DNA of 64,000 nucleotides from assembly GCA_000507305.1 (NCBI GenBank), contig DF242485.1, forward strand, positions 1-64,000. Reading direction: 5' to 3'. The translations under genes and the position numbers were made by a program. A model generated the notes under the pieces. The model was not told where the DNA came from. It worked only from the letters and a program-made list of their open reading frames with translations, and did not search any database. Of this stretch, positions 32,181 through 44,129 are shown one piece after another; within the stretch, counting starts at the first letter, position 1; each line of letters begins with the position of its first letter. This stretch comes from Breviolum minutum Mf 1.05b.01 (taxonomy: Eukaryota; Sar; Dinophyceae; Suessiales; Symbiodiniaceae).

Positions 32181-32746
32181 TGGTATATATTTTGTTTGAG
32201 AAAAAACATATTGGTAATATACATATATATATATAGTATATACATAGTTGTACGTATATGTATATTGTATATATATATATTCTTAGATACGTAACGTCGT
32301 TGGGAAGTTTCATTGTTTAGAAGTTTCGACCTCAAAAAGCAGAGACCTAGCTTTTTTTCTCTTGTGGGAAGGTGTAGTTCTACTCATGTCAAAACACATC
32401 CAGTTTTGTGAGAGACACCCTCTGACACACCCATACCATTGAAGAACACGAGGTTTTAGACCCATGGATATTGCAGGATACATTCCAGTTTTATTCACTG
32501 ATTAGTGGTTGTAGACATCATGTTCTCTTTTCGAAATCATCTTTAAATTGTGCTTCAAAGCAAAGACTCTACCGAGGCCTATAGCAAGTCACCACTGGAT
32601 CCTTACCCAAAAATAAACGGATCTGATTTTAGCCGCCCACTCTACTACCGTTTCAACGTCTTCTTCAAAGGAAGGAAGGACATAAAAAACAACTATTGAG
32701 TTCACCCTGGAAAAACAAAAGTCACTACATGATTCCAGGCACTACT

Positions 32747-32859
32747 CCCCTGGAAAATTAACGTTTTGAACCCAAAGTCATGGAGGTGGATGGTTCCAAT
32801 GATTTTTCTTTTCAATAAGCAGGGATTTTTTAGGTTCAAAATGTGAATTTTCCATGGGG
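32747..32859. mobile_element. MITE-like element, family E
   Basis: CCCCTGGAAAATTAACGTTT at 32747 is matched in inverted orientation by AAAATGTGAATTTTCCATGGGG ending at 32859. The arms are about 28 bp and include GTTCAAAA. A relative with the same GGTTCAAAATGTG arm lies at about 40225-40328. No coding capacity. Confidence 0.7.
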
Positions 32860-33026
32860 CTTTTCGTGACGGGATGGGAATCCCCGAAAAAAAGGTATCC
32901 AAGTCCCACTACTTCAGCAGGTTAGTCTTGTCGTCAAATTAGATGATCTTCCCCTATAGCAAGGCCTTTTTTCGGGGGATGATGGTGGTTCATAATTTTC
33001 TTGAAATAAGGCTGAATTGAATCAAC

Positions 33027-33110
<84 letters not shown>
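33027..33110. repeat. (CAT)n trinucleotide microsatellite
   Basis: About 28 uninterrupted CAT/ATC units. The poly-Ser translation is not a gene. Confidence 0.98.
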
Positions 33111-33112
<2 letters not shown>

Positions 33113-33594
33113 CTCAACAATCCCTTATTAAGGCCTTATTTTATTTACCATCATCGTCCCTTAAGAACCCATTACATATTGAAACCTTATTTCTTAGGGG
33201 AAACATGGCATTTGGCGGGCTACCCTTAAATTCCCATGAAAACTAACGGCTGGAAACGCTAAATGTTGGTGGTTTTAACCTCCTTTTCCAAGGGGATGTC
33301 CCTTCAGGCTCCACCCGTTCGTTTTCATGGCAGGAAATGCTTTGGGGGATGCCACCCCAAGGCACCTTTCCCCAACAAATGAGACCCTAATGAGGCCGAA
33401 AAAAATGGTCAATGGTGGGTTAATACTATGTTTATAATCCCTTAATAAGGCCTTATCTTACGGGATCAGGGGATGATAGTGGTGCAAAGAATCCCTTTAG
33501 ATAACAGTTTCACACGTGGCATTGGGGGGAAAAGGCCCCTTAAATTCCCATGAAAACTGGGTCGTTTTTCATCGCCGATCCCCGGAAAACAACT

Positions 33595-33716
33595 AATTAC
33601 ACCCTGGAAGATGAACAGCTGGAACCTACAAATTACCCATTTAGAAAGGAAAATGATCTGAACCAAACCTCCATTGCGTTCCATGTTGCAGCAGTTAATC
33701 TTCCAGGGGTGTAATT
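33595..33716. mobile_element. MITE-like element with AATTACACCCTGGAAGAT ends
   Basis: AATTACACCCTGGAAGAT at 33595 and its inverted counterpart ATCTTCCAGGGGTGTAATT ending at 33716 bound about 120 bp without coding capacity. The inner part of the arms also pairs (GAACAGCTGGAAC with GTTGCAGCAGTTA). Confidence 0.75.
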
Positions 33717-33738
33717 TTCATGAGATCTCTTCGGCCCG

Positions 33739-33845
33739 TTAAACGACCTTCTTCAACTTGGCTTCATCCTCCAAGGCTAAGACCGCAGCTTCGCTGACCT
33801 CGCTGGCTCTTGGCTTGCTAACACAGAGTTCGTCGCACCGACATT
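33739..33845 (-). CDS. candidate terminal exon
   Basis: On the minus strand this piece encodes CRCDELCVSKPRASEVSEAA then VLALEDEAKLKKVV and a TAA stop at 33739-33741. Its codon content is clearly more protein-like than the surrounding repeats and it has higher GC. The upstream acceptor was not found. It may end a gene whose other exons lie further right (34.9 kb, 47.4 kb, 50.4 kb), but linkage is unproven. Confidence 0.4.
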
Positions 33846-34907
33846 TCGGGGGTCGGTTTTTTTTTGGGGGCAAAACAAAAAACGGGGGGGGCAGAAAAAT
33901 CTCCAAAGAAAGAAGGAGATGGTGAAAACAAGTGGAGTTTAGGAGGTTTTTTTCAAATGAAAAGTTGGTGGTGGCTAATATATGTGTTGTTCATTCATTC
34001 CTTTTTGAGTTTTGAGCAGTTCGAAATACAAAATATCCAGAAATTAATCTGGTAGTTATCAAATACAAATAGATGTGGCTTCAAGACTCATTTGTGTTGT
34101 TGTTTCACGAGCATTAATTCACTATTACATCACGTACTTGGAAAGTCACGCTTTATAAACCTGAGTTCTCCCAAACACCACCCGGAAAGGCACTAGTAAT
34201 AAGGAAATAGATCAACCAGCAGCAATTGATCAATCAATCAAGTGGCTACCAAACAACAGAAAGGTCAAAATAAAACTTCACCAAAACAGACAACCTCGCT
34301 GCAAAAACTCAGCTGGCCATTTGCCATATGAATTTGTAAGCCCATGTGACCATGTCGACATGTGCAGCTAAGAAAAACTACCAAACCTCTTCCAATCTCA
34401 TCACAAAATTTCCCAGCTTCAATCGACTCATCCTATTTGACCCTGATCTTTTTTACAGCTTCAACAAAACTGAGCTATTGCTTGCTTCCACGAGACCCAC
34501 TTCTGTTGTGCTTCTTTGGCTGCTTCCTCAATTTATTCCAAGCCGGAAGGATGCAAGCGTCACAACTGAGTCGGTTGAGTTCCAGATTTCCCGAACTCAA
34601 AAAATGGAATCATCCTTTCTGGTGACTGTGAGGGGGTATATAGTTGCAAGATCTATCCCTATAGGAAATCCAACATAGATATATACTGGCATAAACTACC
34701 GCATAAACTACCAACAACCCGAAATTCGTTGTTAAGCCCCCCAAAAAGAGTAGAAATTTACGTTTCTTAGGTGATGATTCATTTCCGAAATGATCTCCTG
34801 AAACTTTCACCGCCTGAAACTGCCGACTCGTTTCCTTAGTTTTACCAAAACCCTGGCAGCTGTCCAACCGAGACCGACGAGACCGAATCGAACGGAGTTC
34901 ATACCTT

Positions 34908-34990
34908 TCTAAAAGGTGCCTTTCGGTAAATCGATCAGGTGCCAAGTTGGTGACCCTATCTTCACCAAACATTTCGTTGGTACCTAAAAT
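34908..34990 (-). CDS. candidate internal exon
   Basis: The minus strand encodes NEMFGEDRVTNLAPDRFTER then HLLER, followed by a GTATGA donor. A second protein-like piece, PAWNKLRKQPKKHNRSGSRG, lies at about 34550-34490. No domain is recognised. These may be exons of a gene with long, MITE-filled introns. Confidence 0.35.
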
Positions 34991-35546
34991 GAAGGAATCC
35001 TCACCGTGATATAAGCTGTTTGGATACGGCTTATGGACACGGGAAAACCCGCCCCCAAAATAGCCTGAAATGAGGTTCAGTACCTCCATTTTAGGTTCCT
35101 GAAATTCTTGCTGATATCTCCACAAAGGACAGGCAGGTGTTTTTCTGTATTTCCTCTCTGATTGCACCAACTTTTCCATGTTCCTGAATCGTTAAAGACC
35201 ATAGTTTGGGATGCGTTTTACCCAGCCATGCTGCTGCACTCGTGGCAAATGAAGGTTTAACGGGATGGGATCCAAAACTTAAAGCTCTTACGAAAGTATC
35301 ATGTCATCCTGGTGGTTTTTTCTCCAATCCTCGGAGTGGCAACTCGCATACTAAACATATACATAGGGAAAATGGTGGTACCCTTTGGGATGGAAAACCC
35401 TCAACCATCAACCCCGTTAATACACCTTTATATCACGTGAGTATTTATTGGGGTAATATCCCCTTTTGTTAACCGGCTCCAACAGGGAGTTTCAACAGCG
35501 GGCCGGGGCCCTCCATCCCAAGGGTACCAGCATTTTTCCCTGACAT

Positions 35547-35675
35547 CTACACCCTGGAAAATGTTCACGAATTCCGCCTGAAAAAAAGTGGGACTTCGAA
35601 GACGACTTGACTACTTTCCTTTTGAATTTTGGGCACCTCTTTAGAGGACATTCCTTCATTTTCGGGAGGGTGTAG
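35547..35675. mobile_element. MITE-like element with CTACACCCT ends
   Basis: CTACACCCTGGAAAATGTTC at 35547 pairs with CATTTTCGGGAGGGTGTAG ending at 35675. About 129 bp, non-coding. The ends resemble those of the elements at 33595 and 52584. Confidence 0.65.
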
Positions 35676-36378
35676 TTCATTGAGAGTCGCATTCCTTTCA
35701 AAGACTCACCCATCTATCTCCCATCTCCAAAAACTGGAGAAAAAAAACCTTGAAGAAAACCATGCAACACAAATACCTTGACTGACAGCCCCGATACCAT
35801 CAAACTTGAACTTTTTTGACACCTATCCCACGCGTGAGTCGACCCTACCTCCATCTCTGCGAGGCCTTCCTTCACAGCTTTCTTCACCCCATGTTGTACC
35901 TGAGGCAAAGTAGGTTATTTACGTCCCTTAGGTAGGTGAAATCAACCAACGTACTAGCGATCGTTACGATCACTTCCATGGGTCCATCCAAGTAGTCATT
36001 TAGAGATTAAGGTCATTGAGGCGGATGAATCAAAAGTTGGTGAATCATATTTGGAGGATCATCCCAGTTACCCTCCCTGAAACCATAAGGGGATCCCTAT
36101 TTCCCCCCCATTTCGAACCCGGAAACTGCCGGCCTGCGATTGGACTTCTCCGCCGGCCGCCTTGATGAGCCTCGGGGAGTTTTTGGGGATGCAGCGAGGA
36201 GTTGAGCACCGAAAGGCACGAAACACGCCCTCTTACTGGTCCATTATACTCTCGTTGGTGGTTTCAACCCACCTAAAAAAAGAGGAACCTTTATTAAGTA
36301 ATGATCAACTATACTGGTTAATTGATGTTATTGGTGGTTTGGCTTGGTCATCCCAGACTTGGATTTGCTTAATCAGCT

Positions 36379-36510
36379 GATGGTTGATAGGGTGGTTTGG
36401 GGCCCGGTGCTTTGGATTCTGATCCGGGATCCCGTTATGAAAGGGACTGTTACTTAAAAGCACCCCGAGTCGAATCCCAACCACCAAAACACCAATTTAC
36501 CATCAACCAT
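36379..36510. mobile_element. MITE-like element, family D, copy 1
   Basis: ATGGTTGATAGGGTGGTTTG at the left is matched by the inverse of CCAATTTACCATCAACCAT at the right. Inner arms also pair (GGATTCTGATCC with TCGAATCCCAACC). The second copy is at 54244-54367. Confidence 0.7.
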
Positions 36511-36864
36511 TCCTAAGCTTCCAAAAAATTCGCTGAGAAATTTTTGCCACAAAAGAAAAGGACATGAATCATCTTCCAAACAAGAAGTTTGAATCCAAGT
36601 TGAATTAAGCTACCTGGAACCTCACCTTTCGCCGATCATATTTTCCAAAAATCTGAGGTGAAGATCCAAATGAACCAAATGTGAACCATGCTTTGGAGGA
36701 TCATCCCAGTTATTCAGTGGTTAGTAGCCCCCATGCAGAAGCCATTAAGTCTAGTTGGAAGGGGAATCCAACCCCAATAATCTTTCTCACGAAGAGGCAG
36801 CCGATGCCTATTCTCCCTTTCTGGATGTAGCCACTGAACAGCACGATGTTCGATACACACAAAT

Positions 36865-36954
36865 CATAGAATCCATGGGACTGGTATATTTACCCACATT
36901 TACCACAAAAATCCATCAAGCGTAGGTAAATATACCAGTTACATGGATTCTATG
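36865..36954. repeat. 90-bp hairpin (CATAGAATCCATG ... CATGGATTCTATG)
   Basis: Arms of about 30 bp, CATAGAATCCATG plus ACTGGTATATTTACC, face their inverse with a short loop. It is nested in the composite element at 35992-37203. Confidence 0.85.
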
Positions 36955-37018
36955 GGCCATAATCTCTGAATCCTGGACATGTTGAAAAAAAAACATTAAA
37001 AAGATTGCAGTACCTCAC

Positions 37019-37132
37019 ACTCCCTGAAACTAACAGTTCGCACCTGAAAATAGGCCTAAACGCTCAAAGGAAACTAATTAGTCTACCAACCATGCATTTT
37101 CAGGTGTAAACTCGCTGTTGGTTTCAAGGAGG
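37019..37132. mobile_element. MITE-like element, family A, copy 1
   Basis: Ends CACTCCCTGAAACTAACAG and CTGTTGGTTTCAAGGAG in inverted orientation. The inner arms CGCACCTGAAAAT and ATTTTCAGGTG also pair. It lies at the right arm of the composite element. Confidence 0.75.
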
Positions 37133-37963
37133 CTAACTGGGATGATCATATTCACCAACTCTTGATTCATCCGCCTCAATACCCTTAATCTCTAAATGAC
37201 TACCCCAAATCTGATGTTGTCGTTTCGTGAGTCGGTCGTCTTGGGATTCAGGTCCCCCTGACGGGTTGTCCACCTGGCAAATTGGGTCCCTTGATCTACC
37301 GGATTCGATGACAGGATGTTAAGCATTCCAAAACCAAGGCAAACTACAAAGTGACCATGAGGTGAACATAGATGTGTAATCAAATACGGTGCATATACAT
37401 ATATATATACACTGTATATAATCTAACTATACACATAAACTTGAATCATAGTGTATATAATATATACATCCAAATTGTGAAATATAAACATCATATCCAT
37501 AAATGATGAATATCTGTCAACATTCAACAAGACATAAATTTCGTTTTTTTCAACGATTCCAAACTAAGATACTTTCTCTTCACCGAATCGTTTAAAGCTG
37601 TCAGAGGCAGTCTGCAAGGAAAACCCTATGTTTTTTGCCAAGAAATCAAGCCGGGGAGACACGGGAAAATCCAGTTGATGAGTTCAACTGATGTGAAAAA
37701 CATAATATATGCAAGTCAAATAGGATCATTCAACCCTAAGAATCTGTTGTGCAAATTTAAAAACAAAAGTCAACCACCACTTAAAGAAATCATCTATTTT
37801 TCCCAAAGCCTTTCTAGTAAAGATTCTCTTTGCCTTGTATTTTGATGGTATTTCACCTCAAAAAACATGAGTCATATATCTCTGGTGATTGCAATCCAAA
37901 GCTCGTAAATCCAGGAACAAAAATCCCACACACCAAACATTCACTCCTGAACCAAGTCTAATA

Positions 37964-38086
37964 CACTCCCTGAAACTAACAGCAAACGCCCTGAAAATAG
38001 GCCTAAACGCCCCAAAAGGAAACGAGAAAGTATTCCTTTGCCATCCATTTTCATTTGCGAACTTGCTGTTAGTTTTTTCGGAGGGT
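37964..38086. mobile_element. MITE-like element, family A, copy 2
   Basis: CACTCCCTGAAACTAACAGC to GCTGTTAGTTTTTTCGGAGGGT in inverted orientation, with internal TAGGCCTAAACG shared with other copies. Non-coding. Confidence 0.8.
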
Positions 38087-38494
38087 CATTCTTGTTGTGG
38101 AAAATCATCCGTTTTTCAGGATGCCTAGCACCACCCTTAAGGCAAACCTACGGTTTGACCAACGGGAAAAAACCCAAAACCAGCTCCCAGCTCCCAGAAA
38201 AACCTCACCTCAATGGAATTGGAGCCGGCTTTTATAGGCACCTTTTTTCGGCAAATCTGCGGAAGGATCTCGCAGGAAGTTAGGATCAATGGGTTGTAAC
38301 AGCTGTAACCTCCTTATAAATGGGGTATATTGAGGTTATAATCCAGTTATATACATTTATATACTAACCTTTTTACTAACTTCTGATTTCCAAACAAAAA
38401 TCCCACCCCGAAAATTCCCGTACCGTTTTTTTTTTTGTTCGGCTATTTTGGCCCTAAAAAAGAACCTAAAAGCTGAAAATGATGTGTAGCGAAC

Positions 38495-38705
38495 ATCAGA
38501 AAATGTTGTGCCACTTGAGAAGTTAATACCGTATACAAGTGTAATTGGAATTGAAGGTCCAGGAGATATTTCCTCTGTTCAAGCACTTCTTCCAGTCGGT
38601 AGGTTGGGTCGTTCTAAGACTTTTTTGGGGGTCAGGGGAAGTGCTGAAGAAACTTCTTGTGCCCATCACCCAAAAAAGATTGGAACATCCTGGCATATCC
38701 AGGTC
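38495..38705 (+). CDS. candidate exons on the plus strand
   Basis: VPLEKLIPYTSVIGIEGPGD then ISSVQALLPV precedes a GTAGGT donor near 38600, and EVLKKLLVPITQKRLEHPGI near 38640-38700 precedes a GTCTGT. Both look protein-like but no domain is visible and they stand alone. Confidence 0.3.
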
Positions 38706-39329
38706 TGTTTGAAACGTGAAACGTTTCTTGTACTCAGAGGTTTTTGGTTAGTTCTGCCACCAACAAACAAAAAACGCGACTCGAAGTCTCGCAGATTCGG
38801 CTTCTTGAGAACAAACAGATGCATCAATTGAGGATGTTGGATGATCTTGGTATTTGATATGCTGGTACTCTAAACAACCATTTTCTTATTGTTTGTTTTA
38901 ACTGGATGATTCTAAATCTTCACTTGGGAAATAAGTGTTTCACCTCGCTTGGGTTCATTTGGGATATTTTTTTTCAAGGAATGCAGCAGTGCACTAGGTT
39001 GGACCACTGCAAGTTTGTTTTTTGGCAGGGTGTGTGGGGCCCTTTCACATGGGGGAAGGAGATCTCATGGAGTTCTAAATAAAGATTCCAAAACCCTGGC
39101 AGAGGAGTTTGCTGAGGGGTGGTGTTTTTTTTGTTGGCGATGTTGACCCTTGCAATCCGCTACTACCAACGAAAGTGCTGAGGATTCAAGGTGTGAACCA
39201 ATCTGGAGATGTTTTCATTCCATGAAATCGGAAAAAAATACTGACGATGGAATTGATGGTTCACAGAAATCCGGCGTTCACCAGTTGATATGGTAAGGTT
39301 TTTCCCGCTAAAAAACAGGCTTTTATTGA

Positions 39330-39480
39330 CCATCGCAGGTGGGTTTTCTGGCCAGATTTCTGAACCATCAACCCGATGAACTTCGCCCCCTGCCTGTTCC
39401 ACTTGCACGGGGTGTGAAGGCTTCAACGTGTCGCCCTTGTTTTCAGGAGCCAAAGTGGGATCCTGCAACATGGGAAGCTT
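39330..39480 (-). CDS. ambiguous coding-like stretch
   Basis: Both strands are open here. The minus frame has PTLAPENKGDTLKPSHPVQV and EVHRVDGSEIWPENP, and the plus frame is rich in Pro/Arg. The minus frame seems the better candidate because it is soluble and acidic. No splice sites were confirmed. Confidence 0.2.
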
Positions 39481-42244
39481 TGTATGGTGAATATGAGGAA
39501 CCACAACCCCCCCAAATTCATAGGCTTCAGTATTCACCAACTGAGAATGGGTCGTTGAACAGTTGTCAATGCCGATTGGTTTTCCTTTTCACTGCTGAAT
39601 TTTTGATGGTGTGAACGTGAAAACCCTTGTCATTCTGAGCGCACCTAATGTCATTCATTTAATTTGGTTTTCTTCTCCAACAAAAATTAAGGTACCACGG
39701 AAAATGGAAATCCAAAGGGCAGAACCCCCCCCCGCAATGCCACGTTTCCGCCTGGAAATAGTTGATCCTTCAAATAATCAACCCAACTTTTTTGTGGAAA
39801 AATGTCCTCCCAAAAACTCGGACAAATCCTAGGTCCAAAAAATCAACAAACCTTCATGGTATCCGCTGAGGTCTTTGGGTCCGACGTCTCCTCCGATTCC
39901 TCAGGTGCAAACCAAGCTCAGTTGGATCCGTTTCAAGATCCGTTTTCAACAAAGATTTGCTGGTTGGTGGTTTCAACCCATCTGAAAAATATTAGTCAAA
40001 TGGGACATCTTCCCCAAAATAATGGTGAAAATCAAAAATATTTGAGTTGCCACCACCTAGTTTGGTAAAACTGCTACCCTCCCCTTTCAACAACTTATAT
40101 AAAACGGGTCGCCCATGAAGGGTCCCGACTCTCCACTCAAAAGATGGTTGTTTAGCCAAATGGGTATGTGTTCCCTCTTGAAAACGGTCCCAGGAAATAA
40201 ACCCATGCAGGAAAAAATAAGCATGGAACCCCAAAGTTAAGGAGCTGGATGGTCTAGAAGATTATTTTTCAGATTTCATGTTTCTTGTGATGTTCAGGTT
40301 CAAAATGTGTTCATTTTCAGGGGTGTTATTTGTAGAATGCTACAACACTCCCCTCTTTAATAGCCGGCCTTAAATAAAGGAAACAAATGGTGTTTTTGTG
40401 AGCTCTGATCGTAAGGCCTTGGGGGGTTCATGGTGCGCCTCGAGGATGGGCCCTCACTATAGGATACCATGGTGACCGGTGAGCAGGTGGAGGTAAACCA
40501 AGCGGCGAAAAAAACGACTCGTTCCCCTACTTGGGGGGACAAGAACTCACCATGGGTCATGGGTATGAACCACTTACTAAATGGGATGATCCTCCAAGTA
40601 GTCAGCCATTTCGGACCATGAAAATTCAAAAGTTTGGAAACATTGCTTTTTCCTACTATATATGTAAGCCCCCACAGTTTAAAGGCTCGCCATTGGCTGA
40701 CTCAATCCCTGAAACGAACAGCCAGAAGCACCCGAAAATTGATGTTGCTGTTGTCTGGCTGGCCCTTAGTAGCGATTGAGGTTATGAAGCTATACATGGG
40801 TATGATGGGGATTCCTCATTCCCTACTTTTCGGGCCAGCCAGTTATGTTGAAAAATAATTCTTACCAATGCAAAATGGCAAAGAGTCGGGGTTTTCCATA
40901 GAAGTCGTGGAAGTTGATGGATTGATATTCCCAAGAGGGAAAGTCTTGCAAAAAGCAAAACTCCCTGAGATTTGACAATTCAACACTGCTTGGAAAAAAA
41001 AAGTGATACCTTTCGCGGAACTAGTCACATACCACAGATGCAGGTTTTTTTTTTCCGAGGACAATCATAGGATAAGCATCAGCAAATTCTTGTGAAGCAC
41101 CACTGCCACTCAATCTTTTGCAGCAAGAAAAAAACACTACACTAGTCACCAGCCAACAAGCCATCTGGCTTTAAAAGGGCTATGTGTGTACCCCATCTAC
41201 TTCCAGCTGGCGAAGTGTGAAAAACAACAAGTACTCCCCCGAAACTGAACGAATGTCCCCTGAAAATCCAGGGACCATTTTGAAAGGACATGAATCATGA
41301 ATCATCTGCCAGTCCCATCAATGATTCAGGGGATATTGATGTTTGTTTTCAAGGGAGGTAAATCGAAAAGATATCCAGGTCTAAACCCTTGGTGCATTAC
41401 TATCAACTCATCAACTGAGGTTTGCACAGAGACTTTTAAGGTCTCAATGACCTGCTGTCTGGGAAGAGAACAAAACAGGATGATCGATGGCTGGGTGTTA
41501 TCGTTTGATCATGGTACTTATGATATGTACGTAGTGCGTAATCATGTTTTTCGTCTGATCTCTTTATCGTATGTTTAAATCTAAATTATAGACAACATGT
41601 TGATGTATAATATGTATATATGTGGCACATATAGGTACTGTACGTACATCTTAATCTAACGTATGACATATGTATCATTTGGGATGTCTGGGAAAAAACA
41701 CGTCCTTGTTAACAATGTTGTTCCAATTTGGTTTTCAAATCATCAACTTCTCATGGCTCAAAGCCGAAAATCATCCCAAGATGTTCCTAAGGCACCATGA
41801 TTTTTTGTCTGCCGGAGGGGTTGTATCCCGGCGGCCCCCGACAAGGTGGACCCCTACGTACGATCGTTATATACAAATGAAGTGAAATGGGGTAGCTGCT
41901 ATAAATGGCCGAAAATAAATGGGTAAGTGGGTTGAAATAGACTAAGTGGAGTTATGAGGCCCTAATTTTAACTCCCATTTTGCAAACCATATAGTTGTCT
42001 TAGCCCCCTGCCAGCTACAAACGGAGTTATGGGGGCTCCTAAAAATGGCCTCTTAATAAATGGCTAAGACGTTGAAGAATGTTTCCTGACCGCTGAGGAC
42101 GTAAACTTTTTCCGGTCTACAACTTGGGATGAATCTACCCAAAAAAATCAGAAAAAGGTGAGCCAAATTCACAAGACGAAGAGGGGCAACGAGACATCGA
42201 ATCTAGTGTCTCGAATCTAGTGTATACCATCTATTGTTGCTATA

Positions 42245-42371
42245 TACCCTCACTAAAACTAAAAGTTGTTCGCAACTGAAAATAGGCAAACTCCCATGCC
42301 ATCCCCAAAAGGAAACGAGAAAGTATTCCAACCATCCATGTTTCAGTGCTATCTTAGTTTCAGGGAGGGTA
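42245..42371. mobile_element. MITE-like element, family A, copy 3
   Basis: TACCCTCACTAAAACTAAAA at the left and TTAGTTTCAGGGAGGGTA at the right are inverse ends. Internal CAACTGAAAATAGGC and GGAAACGAGAAAGTATTCC are shared with copy 2. Ends of TA may reflect the target site. Confidence 0.7.
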
Positions 42372-43094
42372 ATGTTCTCAATCGAAGTCTCGATCACCTT
42401 CGTACCCTTCCCCCATTTCAAACATCCCTTCCATCGAATGCCATCTTCCCGGAACCATCCATGGCGAAAAAAACCCACCGATCCATGTGGGTTTTCGGTT
42501 GTCCCCACCTCACCCACGCTGTGACTTCCCAAATAAGCTTGTAAAGGCAATGGAATAAGCATCTTCTCCAAGTCATTTGGCTCCGTCTGGTGAGGAACGT
42601 GGAAAAGTGAGGCCAGGGACTTGCCGTTTGGAAGGGTGCACAAAGGTTAGTGGGTTATAACCTACTTATAAATGGGGTATATTGGGGTTATAAGTGGGTT
42701 GTAACCCTACTATATCCCATGCTATAAGTAGGTTATAAGTTATAATCCATTGATCCTAACCATTGATCCTAAGTTCCGTCTGGATTGACAGGTGGAGAAC
42801 TTTTTTTCCGGAGGGGTTGGGGGTTGTTAACCAACCCCCCCCCCAGTTGTTCAAATACACCCCAGAGGTTTAAGATAGTATGCAAAAAGCGGGCCATGAT
42901 GTCTAAAAGGAGTAATGTTTTTTTCCAAAGCATTCGTTTGGGGATCCATCTTAATTTTCGATAAATCTCTACCACAAAGGATTTCTATGATCCCACTTCG
43001 GGCCCAGTTGACGATGTTTTTGCTTGCATGGAAAATGGGTGGAAAAAAAGTCGTTGAGTTGGAGATCACCAACTGCCATCAACAAAATGGTGTT

Positions 43095-43260
43095 CATGTG
43101 AGCCACAAAAAAAAAACGGCCTTATTTTTCCAATGAATCCTGGTTGTTTAATAGGGATCCTTATGTCATGGTTTATTGTAATCCTCCCGTAACTGGGTAG
43201 TTTTTCTCATCCCCTATATACACTAAACAACCGTTTGGGCCCTTTTTTCATCGCTCATGT
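43095..43260. mobile_element. MITE-like element, family C, copy 1
   Basis: CATGTGAGCCACAAAAAAAA at the left is the inverse of TTTTTTCATCGCTCATG at the right. The centre carries CCTGGTTGTTTAATAGGGAT and AACTGGGTAGTTTTTCTCAT, both found in other copies (49047-49211; partial at about 44690, 46428, 48894, 51608 and 54627). Confidence 0.75.
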
Positions 43261-43458
43261 TCATAGAAACTACTGTTTCTTCTGCTTCTTTCGGATACCT
43301 GAAAAAATTTGAGACTAACATCCAATGCTCAATCCATTTGGGGGCCAATTTTTGTTGCTTTTTTCCGACCAAAATGGTTCCAAAGCAAATCATAGGATGA
43401 AACGAACGGGAAAATGCTGGGGCAGAAAGCCAAAGTGACCCTTTTTTTCATAGACAGT

Positions 43459-43557
43459 GCACTCCCTGAAATTAACAGTTCGCCACTGAAAGATTGTGGT
43501 TAGGAGACTTGAGAATGAAACATTTTCAGGTGAGAGCTGTTAGGTTCAGGGAGGGTA
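43459..43557. mobile_element. MITE-like element, family A, copy 4
   Basis: CACTCCCTGAAATTAACAGT to CTGTTAGGTTCAGGGAGGGT in inverted orientation, shorter (99 bp) because of an internal deletion relative to copies 1-3. Confidence 0.75.
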
Positions 43558-44025
43558 GATGTTTACATTATAGTAAGTCTTGCTGAAACATCTTGTTATT
43601 GGATGTTATTGGTGACAGCAACACCCAACGCAACACCTAACAACAACCTCCACACCTGATGTACTAACGCCATGCATCCGCAGGCCTGAAAATTTTGACG
43701 AGTGAAAACAGTACGTGTACAGCATGGTTCTTGTAAGTGAGAAGACTTGATAGTAGGTACAGGATAAAATGCAGCATTACTTCAAATGAGTATGTAAATA
43801 ATGAACCATGATTGCATATATCTATACACAATCGAATTGCTAATATATATATATATATATATATATATAGTATGCAAAACAGTGATCTTTCTATTGCCAA
43901 CCAGAACACTGCTAGGGCTATATCAGTTTCATCCTATCCTATGCTGATTAGTAAAATAGGGATGTCCATGGATGTCCTAAAATCAGCTATACTCGGTGGA
44001 AAAGACCCAAAAAATCTTGCTAGTT

Positions 44026-44129
44026 ACACCCCCGAAAACTAACCTGTCAATGGGAAATCACCAGTCTTAATAGGAGACACATCTTCAAATGGTTGTTTTT
44101 CCATTGTCATGTTGGTTTTTTGGGGGTTA
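44026..44129. mobile_element. MITE-like element, family B, copy 1
   Basis: ACACCCCCGAAAACTAACCT at the left is the inverse of GTCATGTTGGTTTTTTGGGGGT at the right. It closely resembles the copy at 52584-52683. Confidence 0.8.

Larger units (their letters stand above)
35992..37203. mobile_element. 1.2-kb composite foldback element with ~90-bp inverted arms
   Basis: The left arm (35992-36085, starting GTAGTCATTTAGAGATTAAG) is the near-perfect inverse of the right arm (37120-37203, ending ATCTCTAAATGACTAC). Both contain GAGGCGGATGAATCAA, TTGGTGAAT and a family-A end (CTCCCTGAAACC). The interior holds a family-D MITE (36379-36510), a 90-bp hairpin (36865-36954) and a family-A MITE at the right side. 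No protein is encoded, so it would need enzymes from elsewhere. No clear target duplication was found. Confidence 0.65.

Noticed and set aside
33017..33229. Poly-Ser protein
   Set aside because: Translated CAT microsatellite.
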